Part shown: positions 1-12,075 of the stretch, in pieces
Numbering within the stretch: the stretch's first letter is position 1
Layout: each line of letters starts with the position of its first letter
Translations under genes and position numbers: made by a program
Assembly: GCA_029204225.1 (NCBI GenBank)
Contig: CM055111.1
Span: 8,940,864 to 9,004,863 of the forward strand
Direction of reading: 5' to 3'
Source: Diphasiastrum complanatum
Taxonomy: Eukaryota; Streptophyta; Lycopodiopsida; Lycopodiales; Lycopodiaceae
Length of the DNA stretch: 64,000 nt
The notes under the pieces: generated by a model
The model's database searches: none
What the model saw: only the letters and a program-made list of their open reading frames with translations
Told to the model about the DNA's origin: nothing

Positions 1-844
1 GAGCTACTATATTTCACACATGTGGATCCGAATATACCATATATTGAGCATTCTACACACAATTGCAAGGTATCACCAATATAGTGCACCAATGGATAGA
101 TGACCCAAATAGAACTCATGTATAAGCATGAAATGAGATGTGAGAGAGATAAGCTTCTCTTCCCACGAGTTACATCCTTTTATAACAGGTCCAACCCTAA
201 TTTCAAACTTTGGTTTCCCTCCATAATGAAAAACTCTACTATGTTTGTGACTAGATTCAATGTCTCGACTACTCAAATTGGATCTATCAGAAACTCGTGT
301 ACGACACTTTCCCACACTTTTCAAAAGTGTTTATTCAAATGCCTTTAGACTAATGTAACTCATTAGAGGAGTTCTAAGTCCAAAAAAAGCCCTTTGTAAA
401 GATTCCCTTTTTATTTTTTCTCAAATGTTTCTTACACATGGACCAATCAAAACAGTCAAATTTGAAATCTACGTAACGTAACTTTTTGAGTCCACATTTT
501 GATTCCACATTAAAAATGGCTTAACTTTTTAGTGGTAAGTCCAATTTTAGCGAAGTTTAATGCGTTGGAAAGCGCTCGGCGAGCACTTTCCAATGATATG
601 TTATATGACATACTTTTGAGCTACAATTAAAAGTTATGGCAAGTCAAATTTATTAGCTGAAAATAATGTTATAATATTTTAATAATACAAAACGAATCGT
701 TGCACGAATTCATATAAGGCCCTTTTGGAGCTCAAAACTCTCCTAATGTTGAAAAGTCAAATTCTAAGTCTAATATAAAATTGGCCTCAATTTCCAAATA
801 AACCAATATAGCAAATTTGACTAAACTAGTTGAAATCTTTCACA
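1..844 (-). repeat. Ty1/copia LTR, copy 1 (cut by window edge)
   Basis: This stretch is nearly identical to about 8,620-9,446, apart from small indels such as a short deletion near 9,190. In minus orientation it begins TGTGAAAG directly after a purine-rich tract (AAGAGGGAG) that follows a copia RNase H end, which is the layout of a 3' LTR. The left end lies outside the window. The open frames inside it in both directions are not conserved proteins. Confidence 0.7.
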
Positions 845-1286
845 CTCCCTCTTCAACTAGTTTTAGCATAGACTTTGATAACACTCCAAGTGATGTCCTA
901 TGCTTCATAAACAATTCTTTTCCCAATGTTCTGGTAAAGATATTAGCTACACATTCTCTTGAAGAAACATGTTGAAGCTCCACCTCCTTTGCCATGACTA
1001 GATCGCTCACAAAATGATATGTCACTTCAATATGCTTGCTCTTAGCATGAATGATAGAATTGATTGTCAACTCTTGGGCTGATAGGTTGTCACAAAAGAT
1101 GATTGGGCTCTCTTAAAAATCCAGCAAGTGAAGATCCTTGATCATCCTCTTGATCCATACCATCTCCTTTGTGCAATGAGTAAGTGCTTTGTACTCAACC
1201 TCACTAGATGACAATGAGATAGTGGCTCGTTTCTTTGACATCCAAGATATAGCTCCATAACCTATGAAATACAATGAGCACTATTG
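840..1286 (-). pseudogene. Ty1/copia RNase H fragment, copy 1
   Basis: Minus-strand remnant of the RNase H end of a copia polyprotein. Motifs such as HAKSKHIEVTYHFV and VELQHVSSRECVANIFTRTLG correspond to the conserved C-terminal 'TKHIDVRYHFVRE...ADIFTKPL' region. It ends in the LTR that starts at 844. The paralogue at 9,442-9,876 keeps more of the domain. Here the homology stops near 1,287, where unrelated LINE-like sequence begins, and internal stops are present (for example in the region matching FLESPIIFCDN). Degenerate and non-functional. Confidence 0.8.
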
Positions 1287-1289
1287 GAT

Positions 1290-1990
1290 TTCTTATCCAT
1301 TTGGGTGTGTTTGGGGCCCCGACTCCCTATTTTTGGGAGTTGTTGGATACATGATCAACATATCGGACCTAGCCAAAAGAATCACTCGTCTACCCGATGT
1401 CTTAGCCACTTGGAAGGCTTTATTCCTTTCTTCTACTTGGATATAGTTAAGGTCATCATTCAAGTAGATATGAGTGCCATGTAGTTTGGCTCAACATCGT
1501 AAGGCTTCCCTACGAGTATCAAGTGAATCAAAGCAAATTAGCAAGGTGGCATTAGCCCTCGTGGTTCTCCAAGCTGAATTCAAAACTTCGGTATTAGTGT
1601 AGTCTCAAGGAAATCCTTTGCCTCTTCATGTGCATTTTGGTTGTCTGTAATGTCGCACACTCTAATGTTGAGAGATTTATGTGCTCGAGACTTTTCTTAG
1701 GAAAGAGTAGCTGGAATAACGGATGAAATGGGGGCACCTAGCTTACTACCTTTTTTCAACATTGTTTCCAAAGAGAGGGTTTCCTTGCCGAGTGATCTTG
1801 GACTCCAGTTCTTGAATCTTTGTTGTAGTGTGAGATGAGAAGCCCTGCTTTTCTTGTAAACAAAATATTTCGCTTTCAAGAGATTGACTTTCTCCTCCAT
1901 AGGGCCCTTCTACGTTATAAGCTTCTTTAGTCACTTTGTAAGAAGCCCCTCTTCACTTCTCAATCCCTTGAATTCTTTCCTAAATTCCTC
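1290..1990 (-). pseudogene. LINE (L1-like) ORF1 fragment
   Basis: On the minus strand a coiled-coil-like stretch (LESEIFCLQEK ... KIQELESKI, about 1,890-1,770) is followed by a frame reading ANATLLICFDSLDTRREAL and then KLHGTHIYLNDDLNYIQVEE (about 1,560-1,400). The order coiled coil, then 'R..L.CF.S...R..A', then 'L.GT.IYLNDDL', is that of L1-type ORF1 proteins with an RRM and C-terminal domain. Stops (one just before AKLHG) and frame changes show decay. No endonuclease or reverse transcriptase is attached. The assignment is by motif memory only; another RNA-binding transposon protein is possible. Confidence 0.5.
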
Positions 1991-3440
1991 TATAAGCTGC
2001 CAAATAGGAATGAATCAATCTTTGACCTTAAAATTGTTGTAAATTTTGCATCTAGCAAAGGGTTAGGAGTGATTGGGGCAAAACCAAAGCACTCAGTCTC
2101 AGAGGGCTGCTATGTAGCAGCATCAACAAGCTGCTATTGCATAGCAGTAGCTGTATGGGAGGTGGGGGTGAACTTATATTCTTGGACATGTGAACACTTG
2201 GATTTGTAAATTGTAAATATTAAAATGGCTTACACCAACCTGTGGTGTTTTGTAATAAAATGTAAATAGCAGGTTTTTGATAGCCTGTTGTCCTGCTTAT
2301 ATTTCTGGTATAGGGTACTAGTCTTAATTTAGAGGCTGCTGGACTGACCTCCTAAAAAGTAGGAGTTGATCGGTCAATGGGACGTGTCATATGCTCATGG
2401 GGACACTTGGTCAAGTGCATGAGTGGCAATGGTCCTCCTCCTCGCTTGCCAATGTGCAAACCACAAGCATTCATAACAAGACAATGTTTCTACTCATTCA
2501 CAACCAAATACACAAAGCAAAAAGCAAAACACTCACCCTCCTCACAAAGGCCACACTCTCAAATGCCCTTACAACCCACTCCTCTCATATCTCTTCTCTC
2601 TCACCCAACCCAACCTTCAATTCTCTCCCTTCCGACCTTAACACACGTCTTTGAACAATACATTAGCATCCAACAATCAAGGAGTGCAAGCATAGCTTTA
2701 TCAACCAAACCCCAATGGTCCCCCTTCACAATGCAAGCTTGCCATTCTTCATGCTTTTCATGCCCTTCAAGCCCTTCTTGCCATTTCAAATCCTTTTCCC
2801 ATTGCCAATATTTCTATTTGCACTGTCTTTTGCGGCACTCATGACTTGGGATTTCTTTGGTACACCGGTTTCCTTACAAAACACTCGGTAATTATGTATT
2901 AGCAAAAAGTGAGAAAGTACATGGTGAAACTTTAGCACGGTCATGCCAACTATCTTTTACAACTGGCTAATTTTAAAAGCCGCAAAATATCTATATCGGC
3001 CATTTCTAAGACCGCAAAATTTTTTCTAGCCACTTTTCGGGCGGGCTATCTATAGGCAATTTTGTGCCATTTTTACCATTAACAGCCGGGTTTTACATGC
3101 TGGTTTTTACAAAATTGTGAAAATTGCTCTAAAAATAGCCCGATTTTTCATGCAAAAATATTGGCTAACATTGGCGACTTCACTAGGCAGTGCGGTCCCC
3201 ACACGGATGGACTCAGAATGGCTCATCTAGTATTAGCCTTATCAAGTATAGTGGGCTCAGCACCCTTGTTGGGTGATGCTAACCACAGTGATCTAGTGTG
3301 GTGTCTTCAACAACTACCTACCCAAAGGCAATCGATGTAGCCCATATGATCCATCTACAACATGATTGGCTTTAAGTGCAACATCTTCAGATAATTTGGT
3401 GCCTTCGTACCTGCAGTAAAACCCACACGTGATCTAAATG
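1991..3440. other. Non-coding stretch, no gene recognised
   Basis: The open frame at 2,377-2,844 on the plus strand has biased, low-complexity composition (Ser/Pro/His/Gln from CT-rich DNA) and no recognisable domain. Around 2,104-2,150 are two imperfect hairpins built from GCTGCTAT/ATAGCAGC. At 2,980-3,130 there are repeated GCCGCAAAAT/GGCCATTT-type short motifs. Probably old transposon or LTR sequence. Confidence 0.4.
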
Positions 3441-3510
3441 GCAAATGCTCCCAATCCCATCAGATTTTAAGGCAATCCCCTCTTCTCAAACCCATGCATG
3501 GAGGGATATG

Positions 3511-3585
3511 CAAATGCAAATCTCAAAATTGGTGGTGGGATTATATGGATGCAAGTCATCAACAATGTGTCTAATATCGTCCCAT

Positions 3586-3621
<36 letters not shown>

Positions 3622-3712
3622 AAATCTCAAAATTGGTGGTGGGATTATATGGATGCAAGTCATCAAGAATGTGTCTAATATCATCCCATGTGTGTGTGTG
3701 TGTGTGAATGCG
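3511..3712. repeat. Tandem duplication with (GT)n tracts
   Basis: A unit of about 100-110 bp starting ATGCAAATCTCAAAATTGG and ending in a GT run occurs twice: 3,511-3,616 and 3,619-3,710. The two copies differ by a few substitutions and by GT-tract length (about 14 against 9 dinucleotides). It looks like slippage or unequal exchange at the microsatellite. Confidence 0.85.
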
Positions 3713-4784
3713 ATCTATCAATTTCAAAGAGATATGATTGATAAGGTCTATGTGATCTCAAAACCATTCGTAATGTGGGTAATTCAATGTCTAAATCTTG
3801 TACTTGAATCTTGTCTAATGATATTGATGTATATATCGTGGAATAACTACAAGATCTATGAAATCTATAATGCACATCAAGAAGTTTCAATCATGTTGAT
3901 GATCATAGATCCACTCATGATATCATTGTACCTCTCAAATAACAAGCTTCATCATAATGGATCTACATGAAAATTTCAATTGTAAGTTGTTGGGATCTTT
4001 TGATTGAATCTAAATTGTGTGATCCACTAATTGATGTCCACTATGAATGAGGTCTATGAATGGAATCGGAATAATGAGCTAGAGGAGATCTAGCTCCATT
4101 TGAGCTTGCCTACTAATCAAATCCAATCAAGTATTGCGAGGAAAGATGTCGAACCTCACAAATGGTTATAGATCCGATTTGGAGCCATCAAGCATCATCA
4201 AACTGATATAGGTCTCTCTCTTTTTCTTTTTCTTTTTCAAGTGTCGTATCGATTGGGTAGAGGAATCACTCCCCTCCCTATTGCACTATTTTCATTCCCA
4301 ATTTGTTCCTCTCTTTAACCCCCCATATGCTTCTATATCAATCAATCATATGCCCGTTACCACAATGCATGATGCCCTATGTAGCTTAGAGTATATGTGG
4401 AGTGTATGGATATGAATGCATTCATTCAACGTTGCAATCAGTTGGTCCAATCACGCCGTGGCTATATGATGCAAGTGTAGGGGTGGTGGGTGCAAATGAC
4501 TTTGAATTCTGGATCATCATATTTCTGCACTTCAACAAGGGTTCGTGCATACAACAACAAACATCATTTCTAAGAATAATTTTGATTTGCCTCTTTTATT
4601 TTTTATAACATACAGAATGGAAAAGAAATTCACCAAACAACAAGATGAACAAAGTAGGAAAATGAACAAATGAAAATAAAACTTAGACTTCCTATTTTCC
4701 CTTATCCCATAGGTAAAATCAAGGATAAGATTATAGTCTGTCATCATATCGACTATCCCACATTGACCTTGTTATCTGGATATT

Positions 4785-5235
4785 CATCTTATGTTATAGG
4801 TCTATCATGATATATTGAATAGGAGGCTAAATTATTCAGATCTGTCAACTGATGTGGGTGATTTTGGTGTATGTTTTGGTTCCATGGTAGAAATGGAAGG
4901 TTTGCATTTGTAGTCTGAAATATCCTTCTCGTATCATAGGGTTCATTCCCATTATTTATATCCATGATTGGAGGTATAGTATTCCTGATCTCCTCTCTGA
5001 ATTTTGATTCAGCCCCTTCATTCTCGACATAGCCTGGCACGCCTTCTTCCCAATGGAGTATATTATTTATTACCTCTTAGGTCTCTTGGATACAGTTTTT
5101 GTACTCATCCTCGTTGGTGTTTATCAAAGTACTCTTTCTCACGACATTCTTAAGATTCTCGAATAGGTTCTATATACCATATGACTCTTCTTGATTAATG
5201 TCATTGGATCTAGGAGTGTAATACTGTCACTACCA
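4785..5235 (-). pseudogene. Remnant reading frame of unknown protein
   Basis: Reading the minus strand from about 5,230 to 4,789 gives one frame of about 145 codons interrupted by two stops. It includes NLKNVVRKSTLINTNEDEYK and VPGYVENEGAESKFREEIRN. The amino-acid composition is protein-like (charged, no low complexity), and the frame persists across the stops, so I think it is a decayed coding region rather than chance. The family is not recognised; given the surroundings a retroelement gag is most likely. Confidence 0.35.
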
Positions 5236-5499
5236 AAAATTAATGCATCTAGATCTAGTGGTCTGGGTCTGGGAGAGTAGTGTATTGGGCCTGTCCATGC
5301 AGGTTCTGTGAAAAATGCAAAAATAAGCTTGGTAGAGGCCAAAAATCTTGTATATAGATAAACATACATGTGTGGACCCCATGTGTGAAAATAGTGTACT
5401 TGTCATGTACCATAATCATAAAAAGGCCAAAAACTAGTTTTCTAGACATATGACACATGGCATCAATCTATTGATTGCATGAGCCACATCCTTTGGTTA

Positions 5500-6094
5500 G
5501 GTGTCACATCCCATGTGTAGAAGACAGCTCACATGTGTGGAATAAGCTGAAGTAGACGAATTTTGACATCTAGAAGATTTTCAAGTAGATCTCCATATAG
5601 ACAGAAAATGGACCAAAAGTGCTCAAAATAGAAGGTTTTGTCCAAGTGTCAGTTTTGCATGATGAATCATCATATGACAAAACACCTTCACACATGTGGG
5701 ATCAAAGGGATGATCAGTACCACAAGCTCCCACTTATTGTATATATAGAGCCACATTTGGCCATAATCAATGTGAGACACCAATCTTGGTTTTGTAAGCA
5801 ATTTTGAGTGATTCTCTCCATTTCTCTACATTTGTTTTGATTGTTTTGAGGATCTATCAATGTGTACTTGATTTTCAGGTTGGATTCCGTACTCAGACAG
5901 TGTTTCACAAGTGTGAAACCATAAAGTACACTTATGTTCAATTAATGATTGTTCTTGTTAGGATTTTGTGTCTAGAATTGATCTAGATTGATCTTAATCT
6001 CAAGTAGATTGATAGATCAAGTAATCTGACAACCAATCCCTCTTGAGGATCAGATTAGGATCCACTCTTGGTCCTTTTTGTACTTTTTTACACA
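5500..6094 (+). repeat. Ty1/copia 5' LTR (plus strand), left end undefined
   Basis: The sequence ends ...GGTCCTTTTTGTACTTTTTTACACA immediately before a primer binding site at 6,095. Its last 60 bases resemble the minus-strand LTR ending at 13,080 (both carry AATC(C/T)CTCTTG...GGATCCA(C/T)TTTTGGTCCT), so both belong to one family. The 5' limit cannot be fixed without a second LTR of the same copy; 5,500 is a rough guess. Confidence 0.5.
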
Positions 6095-6107
6095 TGGTAT
6101 CAAAGCC
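6095..6107 (+). other. Primer binding site, tRNA-iMet
   Basis: TGGTATCAAAGCC matches the plant copia primer site TGGTATCAGAGCC, complementary to the 3' end of initiator Met tRNA, with one change. It marks the LTR/internal junction of a plus-strand copia element. Confidence 0.75.
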
Positions 6108-7700
6108 AAGTACAAGAGTTTTTGTTGAAATTGATAGGGTTAATCCAAATCAAAGCCAAAATTCGTAGTTTTTTTGGAAACTAGTCAAATTTTGTGTAGC
6201 GAGTTGGATTTGATAGCTATCCTCAAAATTTTTGGTCCAGATCTTCTTGTGGGCAGTAGGAACCCTTTTCACACGTGTGAGGCCATACATATTCGGTTTT
6301 GGCTGAGAAAATTCAAAAATTTGTACAATTTGACTCACACACCCAATTTGAGAGATTTTTAGTGCAAAATCAAGCATTTTTCATAGAGAATCTAATCCCT
6401 TGATTAGTTCTTGGATTAGATCAGCCAAAAAATTAAAATTGAAGCTTGAATTAGGAGCATTATATGATTTTCTTTGATTTTTTGAGGGTATGTTGAAGTT
6501 AAGGGAGATTTTGCTAAAATTCATAGATTAAGGAGTGATATGCAAGGTGAGAGGTTGGAATCCATTGTACCATCACTCTAGATTTGTTCAAGAGTGATAG
6601 GGCCAAGTTTAGAAACATCAATTTGCTAGAAAAGATCTTTGGATTTGTCCTCCAAGTGAAATCTTTGAGAGTTTCTAGTGCATATAGAGCATCTATGCAA
6701 ATCTTTTGTAGAATTTGACATAGATTGGCTTCAATTGAGAGTTATAAAAAATAAATTGAGATCCAAGTCACATTGTTCAATCCTAATCAATTTTTTTGAG
6801 TGATTGTAAGGTTTTAAAAGAGTCATTAAGGTGTCTATGGCAAATGTGTAGAGAGAGATCCAATTTTCTAAGAGTTCCTTCCTTTGTAGAGGGCAAGATC
6901 TAGAAGCTCATTATGTGTTGTTATTGGTGGAGAGTTTGTCTCTTCCTAGGTGATCAAATCTTTCTAAGTGGCATTAGCTCTTTGAAGCACAATATCTTAG
7001 TGAGAAAACTCACAACTTTTGATTTTGAATTTCATTCCAAGTCTTAAAAGGTAGAGTAATTGGTGGAATCCAATAGGAGTGATTGAATTCAATTTGTTGA
7101 GCAAAAATTGACATAGTACATATGAAACTCAAATTAGTTTTATTCAACTTTCTTTGTGAGAGTGTGAGGGTCAATTTGTGATCCCATTGGATGTCTAGAA
7201 TGAGGAGGAGTCCATATTTGAGTATTCATGCATGGTTGAGATCTTTGTGAATCTCTAGTTGTCTAAATTTTTAAGCCTTGTGAAAAATTGGTGGTATAGT
7301 TTGTTGTCAAATCAAATCAAATTCATTCTAAATCTCAAGTGTGAGATTATTTGGGTCAAGAGTGAGTCCAAAAGAAGTGATTAAGTTTGATTTTCATGTA
7401 TTTGAAACAAAACCCGTCTTTTGTTCAAGAATCTCAAGTGTTGAGAGAACTAGTCAAGTGAAAAGGAAAATCTAGGTGTCAAATCTTTTTCATATCCATT
7501 TCAACTTTCAAAAGAAAGAGTCATTGGTATTTGATGAGTCCAATAGGAGATTGAATCTGATTTCTTTAGTGATTTGATTCAAAGATTATGTGCTTTTGTC
7601 TTAGTGATCAAAGCAAAGTTTCCAAGTGACTAGTCATTAGTGTGAAGATTGATTCTTAGGTTTGTGAGCTAGATCTTTTGTAGATCATTCTACATTATTG
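6108..7700 (+). other. Copia internal region without readable ORFs
   Basis: Between the primer site at 6,095 and the gag/pol remnants after 7,700 there is AT-rich sequence full of stops in all frames. By position it is leader plus decayed gag of the plus-strand copia element. No domain can be read. Confidence 0.4.
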
Positions 7701-8413
7701 AAGATGTTCAAATCTAGTCTCTTGAAAGTCACAAACTACATTTGTAGAATCATATCACAGTTTTTTATTCACATGGCATCAATAGGTGGCAACCTATTGA
7801 AGGAAATAAAGGATCCTAAGTGCAACCTTTGTGGCAAGGGTGTGGATATTTTTTCTCCAGATGCTAAAAAAAGAAGACCAGTCCATCCAAGGAGAACCAA
7901 AGCAAGGGGGCCGAGGTGAAGGATGGAGCTTCAAGTTCAAAATGCAAATACAAGAAGGACAAGTCCAAGGAAAGGTGTTTCCTTTGTGGAAAGGTGAATG
8001 AGGCTTGGAATCTCACATAGACTTGCAAGATTTGTCTTCAAGAGTCCATCACAACACGTGTCAAATCTTTTGAAATTTTTCATTTGGAAGTGCATTGTTT
8101 GGTTCAAGATGCAAAGATAGATGTCACTTTCATGAAAGTAACTTGGATTTATTTTGTCCTTGCTTGGAACTTTAGATAAGTTCAAACTTATTGTTATGAT
8201 CCAAGAGAAATCAATCAAGAAAAAGGAGCAGCAATCACAAAATGAAAATAGTTTCATTTATGCTATCATGTCAACTTATGAAGAACCAATTTGCTTTGAA
8301 GAGATTTTTGTATCTCAAAGGTGGATTAAGGCAATACTAGTTGAGTGTGATGCCTTAAGAGATAGCAAAATATGTTTTCCTTGTAAGCTTACATTAGTTA
8401 TGAAGTCAAGGTA
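7700..8413 (+). pseudogene. Decayed copia gag/pol fragments
   Basis: Short plus-strand frames lie in the expected order downstream of the 6,095 primer site. Two contain CX2C pairs (KCNLCGKGVD near 7,820; ERCFLCGKVNEAW near 7,972) in a Lys-rich context, possibly old gag zinc-binding segments. The last (8,262-8,413) reads YEEPICFEEIFVSQRWIKAI followed by VECDAL, matching the start of copia reverse transcriptases ('EP..FEEA...W..AM..E.DAL'). Frameshifts and stops separate the pieces. The remaining reverse transcriptase is missing; the next bases belong to an LTR in the opposite orientation. Confidence 0.5.
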
Positions 8414-8461
8414 ATGGAAATATCTTCACAATTCAGATCATTAAGATCACAAACATCCTTT

Positions 8462-9446
8462 TGATCTTTGGTTAGAAAGACAACAAATCACCAACCTTGC
8501 CAATGTAGAAAAATCAACATCTACTCTATGAATGAGATGCAAACTCTAAAAGATCTTGATCAAACATCAATCAAAACATGAAATGAAGTTTTTGTCCATA
8601 CCAAAACAGTGAGCTACTATATTTCACACGTGTGGATCCAAATATACCATAAATTGAGCATTTTACACACAAAATTGCAAGATATCACCAATATAGTGCA
8701 CCAATGGATAGATGACCCAAATAGAACTCATGTATAAGCATGAAATGAGATGTGAGAGAGAGAAGCTTCTCTTCCCACGAGTTACATCCTTTTATAATAG
8801 GTCCAACCCTAATTTCAAACTTTGGTTTCCCTCCATAATGAAAAACCCTACCATGTTTGTGACTAGATTCAATGTCTCTACTACTCAAATTGGATCTATC
8901 AAAAACTCGTGTACTACACTTTCCCACACTTTTCAAAAGTGTTTATTCAAATGCCTTTAGACTAATGTAACTCATTAGAGGAGTTCTAAGTCCAAAAAGA
9001 GCCCTTTGTAAAGATTCCCTATTTATTTTTTCTCAAATTTTTCTTACACATGGACCAATCAAAACAGTCAAATTTGAAATCTACGAAACGTAACTTTTTG
9101 AGTCCACATTTTGATTCCACATTAAAAATGGCATAACTTTTTAGTGGTAAGTCCAATTTTAGTGAAGTCTAGTGCGTTCGAAAGCGCTCGTCTAATGATA
9201 TGTTATATGACATACTTTTGAGCTACAGTTAAAAGTTATGGCAAGTCAAATTTATTAGCTGAAAATATTGCTTTAATATTTTAATAATACAAAACGAATC
9301 TTTGCACAAATTCATATAAGGCCCTTTTGGAGCCCAAAACTCTCCTAATGTTGAAAAGTCAAACTCTAAGTCTAATATGAAATTGGCCTCAATTGCCAAA
9401 TAAGCCAATATTGCAAATTTGACTAAACTAGTTGAAATCTTTCACA
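8462..9446 (-). repeat. Ty1/copia LTR, copy 2
   Basis: About 985 bp, nearly identical to 1-844 over their shared part. In minus orientation it starts TGTGAAAG just past the polypurine tract after the RNase H frame at 9,442-9,876. The outer end near 8,462 (TGATCTTTGGTTA) is inferred from a third diverged copy that begins with the same motif at 11,718. It contains GC-rich and AT-rich blocks and no conserved ORF. Confidence 0.65.
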
Positions 9447-10132
9447 CTCCCTCTTCAACTAGTTTTAGCATAGACTTTGATAACACTCCAAGTGATGTCC
9501 TATGCTTCATAAACGATTCTTTTCCCAATGTTCTGGTAAAGATATCAGCTACACATTCTCTTGAAGAAACATGTTGAAGCTCCACCTCCTTTGCCATGAC
9601 TTGCTCCCTCACAAAATGATATGCCACTTCAATATGCTTGCTCTTAGCATGAATGATAGGATTGATTGCCAACTCTTGGGCTGATAGGTTGTCACAAAAG
9701 ATGATTGGGCTCTCTAAAAAATCCAGCAAGTGAAGATCCTTGATCATCCTCTTGATCCATACCATCTCCTTTGTGCAATGAGTAAGTGCTTTGTACTCGG
9801 CCTCATTAGATGACAATGAAGTAGTGGCTTGTTTCTTTGACATCCAAGATATAGCTCCATCACCTATGAAATACAATGAGCACTAATGGATTGATCTCTA
9901 GAAAAGTACGAATCTAAAATCCAAACAAGCTAGGTGATGATCCCTCATAAAATATGCCAAAATCTCGAGTTGCCATGATATACCTCAAAACTCGTTTTTC
10001 TAGCTTCCAATGCTCCTCACTAGGATCTTGCATAAATTGACTCAATCTATCAACACAATAGCTTAGATCTAGTCTTGTGATGGTTAGATAGATAAGTGAC
10101 CCAACTAGCTTTCTATAGAGAGTAATGTCCAA
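9442..10132 (-). pseudogene. Ty1/copia RT end plus RNase H fragment
   Basis: The minus strand first reads LYRKLVGSLIYLTITRLDLS and then VDRLSQFMQDPSEEHW (10,132-9,914), the conserved tail of copia RT ('YR.LVGSL.YLT.TRPDI...V..LS.FM..P...H'). It is followed by FIGDGAISWMSKKQATTSLSSNEAEY (here written in part: SWMSKKQATTSLSSNEAEY) and HAKSKHIEVAYHFVREQ (9,876-9,442), the RNase H core and C-terminus. The connecting segment that normally carries 'GY.DADWAGD' is deleted and the frame shifts there. The frame ends at the polypurine tract and LTR. Non-functional alone. Confidence 0.9.
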
Positions 10133-10139
10133 ACTTGAT

Positions 10140-10719
10140 CAATCGATCTTTTTCTCTTCTAATCTATTCTAATTCTTCTGTCTGTCTTCCTACCTATCTT
10201 ACTTACAATGAGTAAGAATACATGTATTTATATTGTCACATGATAGGTCTCTTGGTCTTCTTCCTCCTGTAAACAGTTAATCTAACCGTTAAAACGGTTG
10301 ATATACAATGACGTTTTGTTTCCAAGTTTGACAATTCATCTTGTCATTCATTTATCTTTCAAATAGGAATAAAGGTCAAATAAGTAACTGTTGAATATAT
10401 AAAGATTGAATCATCATTGGTTGATTCGAATGAATAAATGTCGATTCTTTCCGTAGGCATTCGATCCAAATACACCAATGGCATCCGACAACGTTAAAGA
10501 TCAGTTTTCCTTAGCCAGATTGTACTTTCATGTTGCGATGATGAGTGGCTCTTGGGAATCAAGATTTACAACTTTGACAATGTCAAAGTGGATCTCCGGA
10601 GCGCGTAGGTGTTTTTTATTGCACAATTTGGATTTCAACATTGTCCGACTTGACTTCATGCAGAAGGTGCAGCATTATTTGATCAAAGTTCTAATCAAAG
10701 CCCAAAATAAATAATCTTG
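10140..10719. other. No gene recognised
   Basis: A short open frame at 10,478-10,714 (+, 78 codons) has no recognisable motif and no supporting context. The block sits between the copia fragment and the solo LTR and is probably old transposon sequence. Confidence 0.4.
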
Positions 10720-11500
10720 TGAAGTGTCATGGGACCGCCACCAGTTTTGGTGGGAGATATCGTTGGAGGATTTTTGGATCTCGAGGCAACCCTGACCCTA
10801 GTTAATAAGTGAGAGGGACTTGACACCCTACGTGTGTAAGTCCAACCCGATGATCACATAGTTAATTGATAATTAGAAAGTCAATAAAAGGACTTTAGGC
10901 CTTTTTGCGAGACTTTTAATGTTGCAGGCGTAAATGTCAAGTTAGTGAATAAAGTTGGAACTCCCGCCAAAATTGGTTCAAATTCAAATTCAAATTGGTT
11001 CCCTCCAATTATTGAATGGGTTCCCATTCTTTTGTAAATTTGAATAGTTAGGAAAGTAGAAATAGGCCAATAGGATTTTGAGGCCAAGGCCCTCCTCTCC
11101 ACTATAAATAAGGGCAAACTCGAGTTGCTCCTCATGTTTTCAATTTCATTTCAATACAAGCAGATTGGTTCTCTTATGGAATGGATATGTGAATGTTCTT
11201 GCTCTCAATCTCTATTCCTCCATCTTTTATGCTTTTATTGTATTTTCTAATTGATTGGATTTGAATGTTATTGGAATCAGTAATTCTTATGCCTTTTGTG
11301 AGAGAGAAAGGGAGAGAGAAAAAGAGTAAGCTATTATCATTTTGGATCTTAAGCTTAATGGATGTAGTGTTAATAGATGATAGAGATATGCTATCGCTCT
11401 CACGGGATCGCGTGACGACTGCCTTCATCTCCTTGATGCTCGTGTGCTTGGATCTTGGATTTAGGATAGGATAAATAATACCACTACAACAAGAATCTTG
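10720..11500 (+). repeat. Diverged solo LTR of the family nested at 42.7-47.6 kb
   Basis: The order of motifs matches the LTRs at 42,731 and 46,911: GGGACCGCCACCAG.TTTTGGTGG, then AATAAGTGAGAGGG, CGTGTGTAAGTCCAACCCGATGA, CAATAAAAGGACTTTAGGCC, a run of GTCAAGTTAG, and a core promoter (CCACTATAAATAAGGGC near 11,100) at the place where the other copies have CTATATAAGG. Divergence is high, and no internal region or second LTR is attached. Ends are approximate. Confidence 0.55.
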
Positions 11501-11717
11501 TAGAGTTCTCATCCTAGAATGCAATTCTAGCTAAAATTGTGTTCAAATTTGCTTGCATTGATAGAATAGTTTTGATTAGAAGTTGCTTATTGGTTCAATC
11601 TGAATCCATAGGAATAATTTTGAGTGACATTTATGTGTTTTTTATTTCATTTGATTCAGGTTAGATTGATACAAATGTGAAGGATTTCAAATCATTCAAG
11701 ATCCAATCCATGTCCCT

Positions 11718-12075
11718 GATCTTTGGTTACAATAAGGAGCAAACCAACAATCTTGCCAATGTAGAAAAATCAGCATCTACCTACAAAATGAGATGCAAAC
11801 TCTATGAGATACTAATCAAACATAAACCAAAACATAAAATATAGTTGATGTCTGTACAATTACAGTACCCTACTGTACTTCACACATGTGGAACTGAAAA
11901 TAGCAATAAATGATCATTCTACACATAGAATTGCAAGATAACATCATGAGAGTGCACCAATGAGTAGTAGAACCCAAAGAGGACCATGTATAATGATGAA
12001 ATGAGAGAGAGAAGAGAGAAGATTTGTCTCTCCATGAGTTACATCCTTTTATAAGAGGTCCAAGCCCTATTTGGC
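11718..12075 (-). repeat. Partial copia LTR, copy 3 (diverged)
   Basis: It shares with the LTRs at 1 and 8,462 the blocks TGATCTTTGGTTA, CTTGCCAATGTAGAAAAATCA, TTCACACATGTGGA and GAGTTACATCCTTTTATAA.AGGTCCAA. It stops at about 12,070, where a copia gag frame on the same strand follows, so LTR and gag are joined by a deletion that removed pol. Confidence 0.65.

Noticed and set aside
100-348. ORFs conserved between 1-350 and 8,700-8,960
   Set aside because: Conservation is explained by the two LTR copies being near-identical DNA in both strands; no protein family is recognised.
2377-2844. 155-codon ORF as a possible gene
   Set aside because: Low-complexity Ser/Pro/His/Gln composition from CT-rich DNA, no motif, no splice or promoter context, and it lies between retroelement fragments.
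10881-11524. Minus-strand ORFs of 84 and 116 codons
   Set aside because: They lie inside the diverged LTR and have no recognisable domain; not conserved in the other LTRs.
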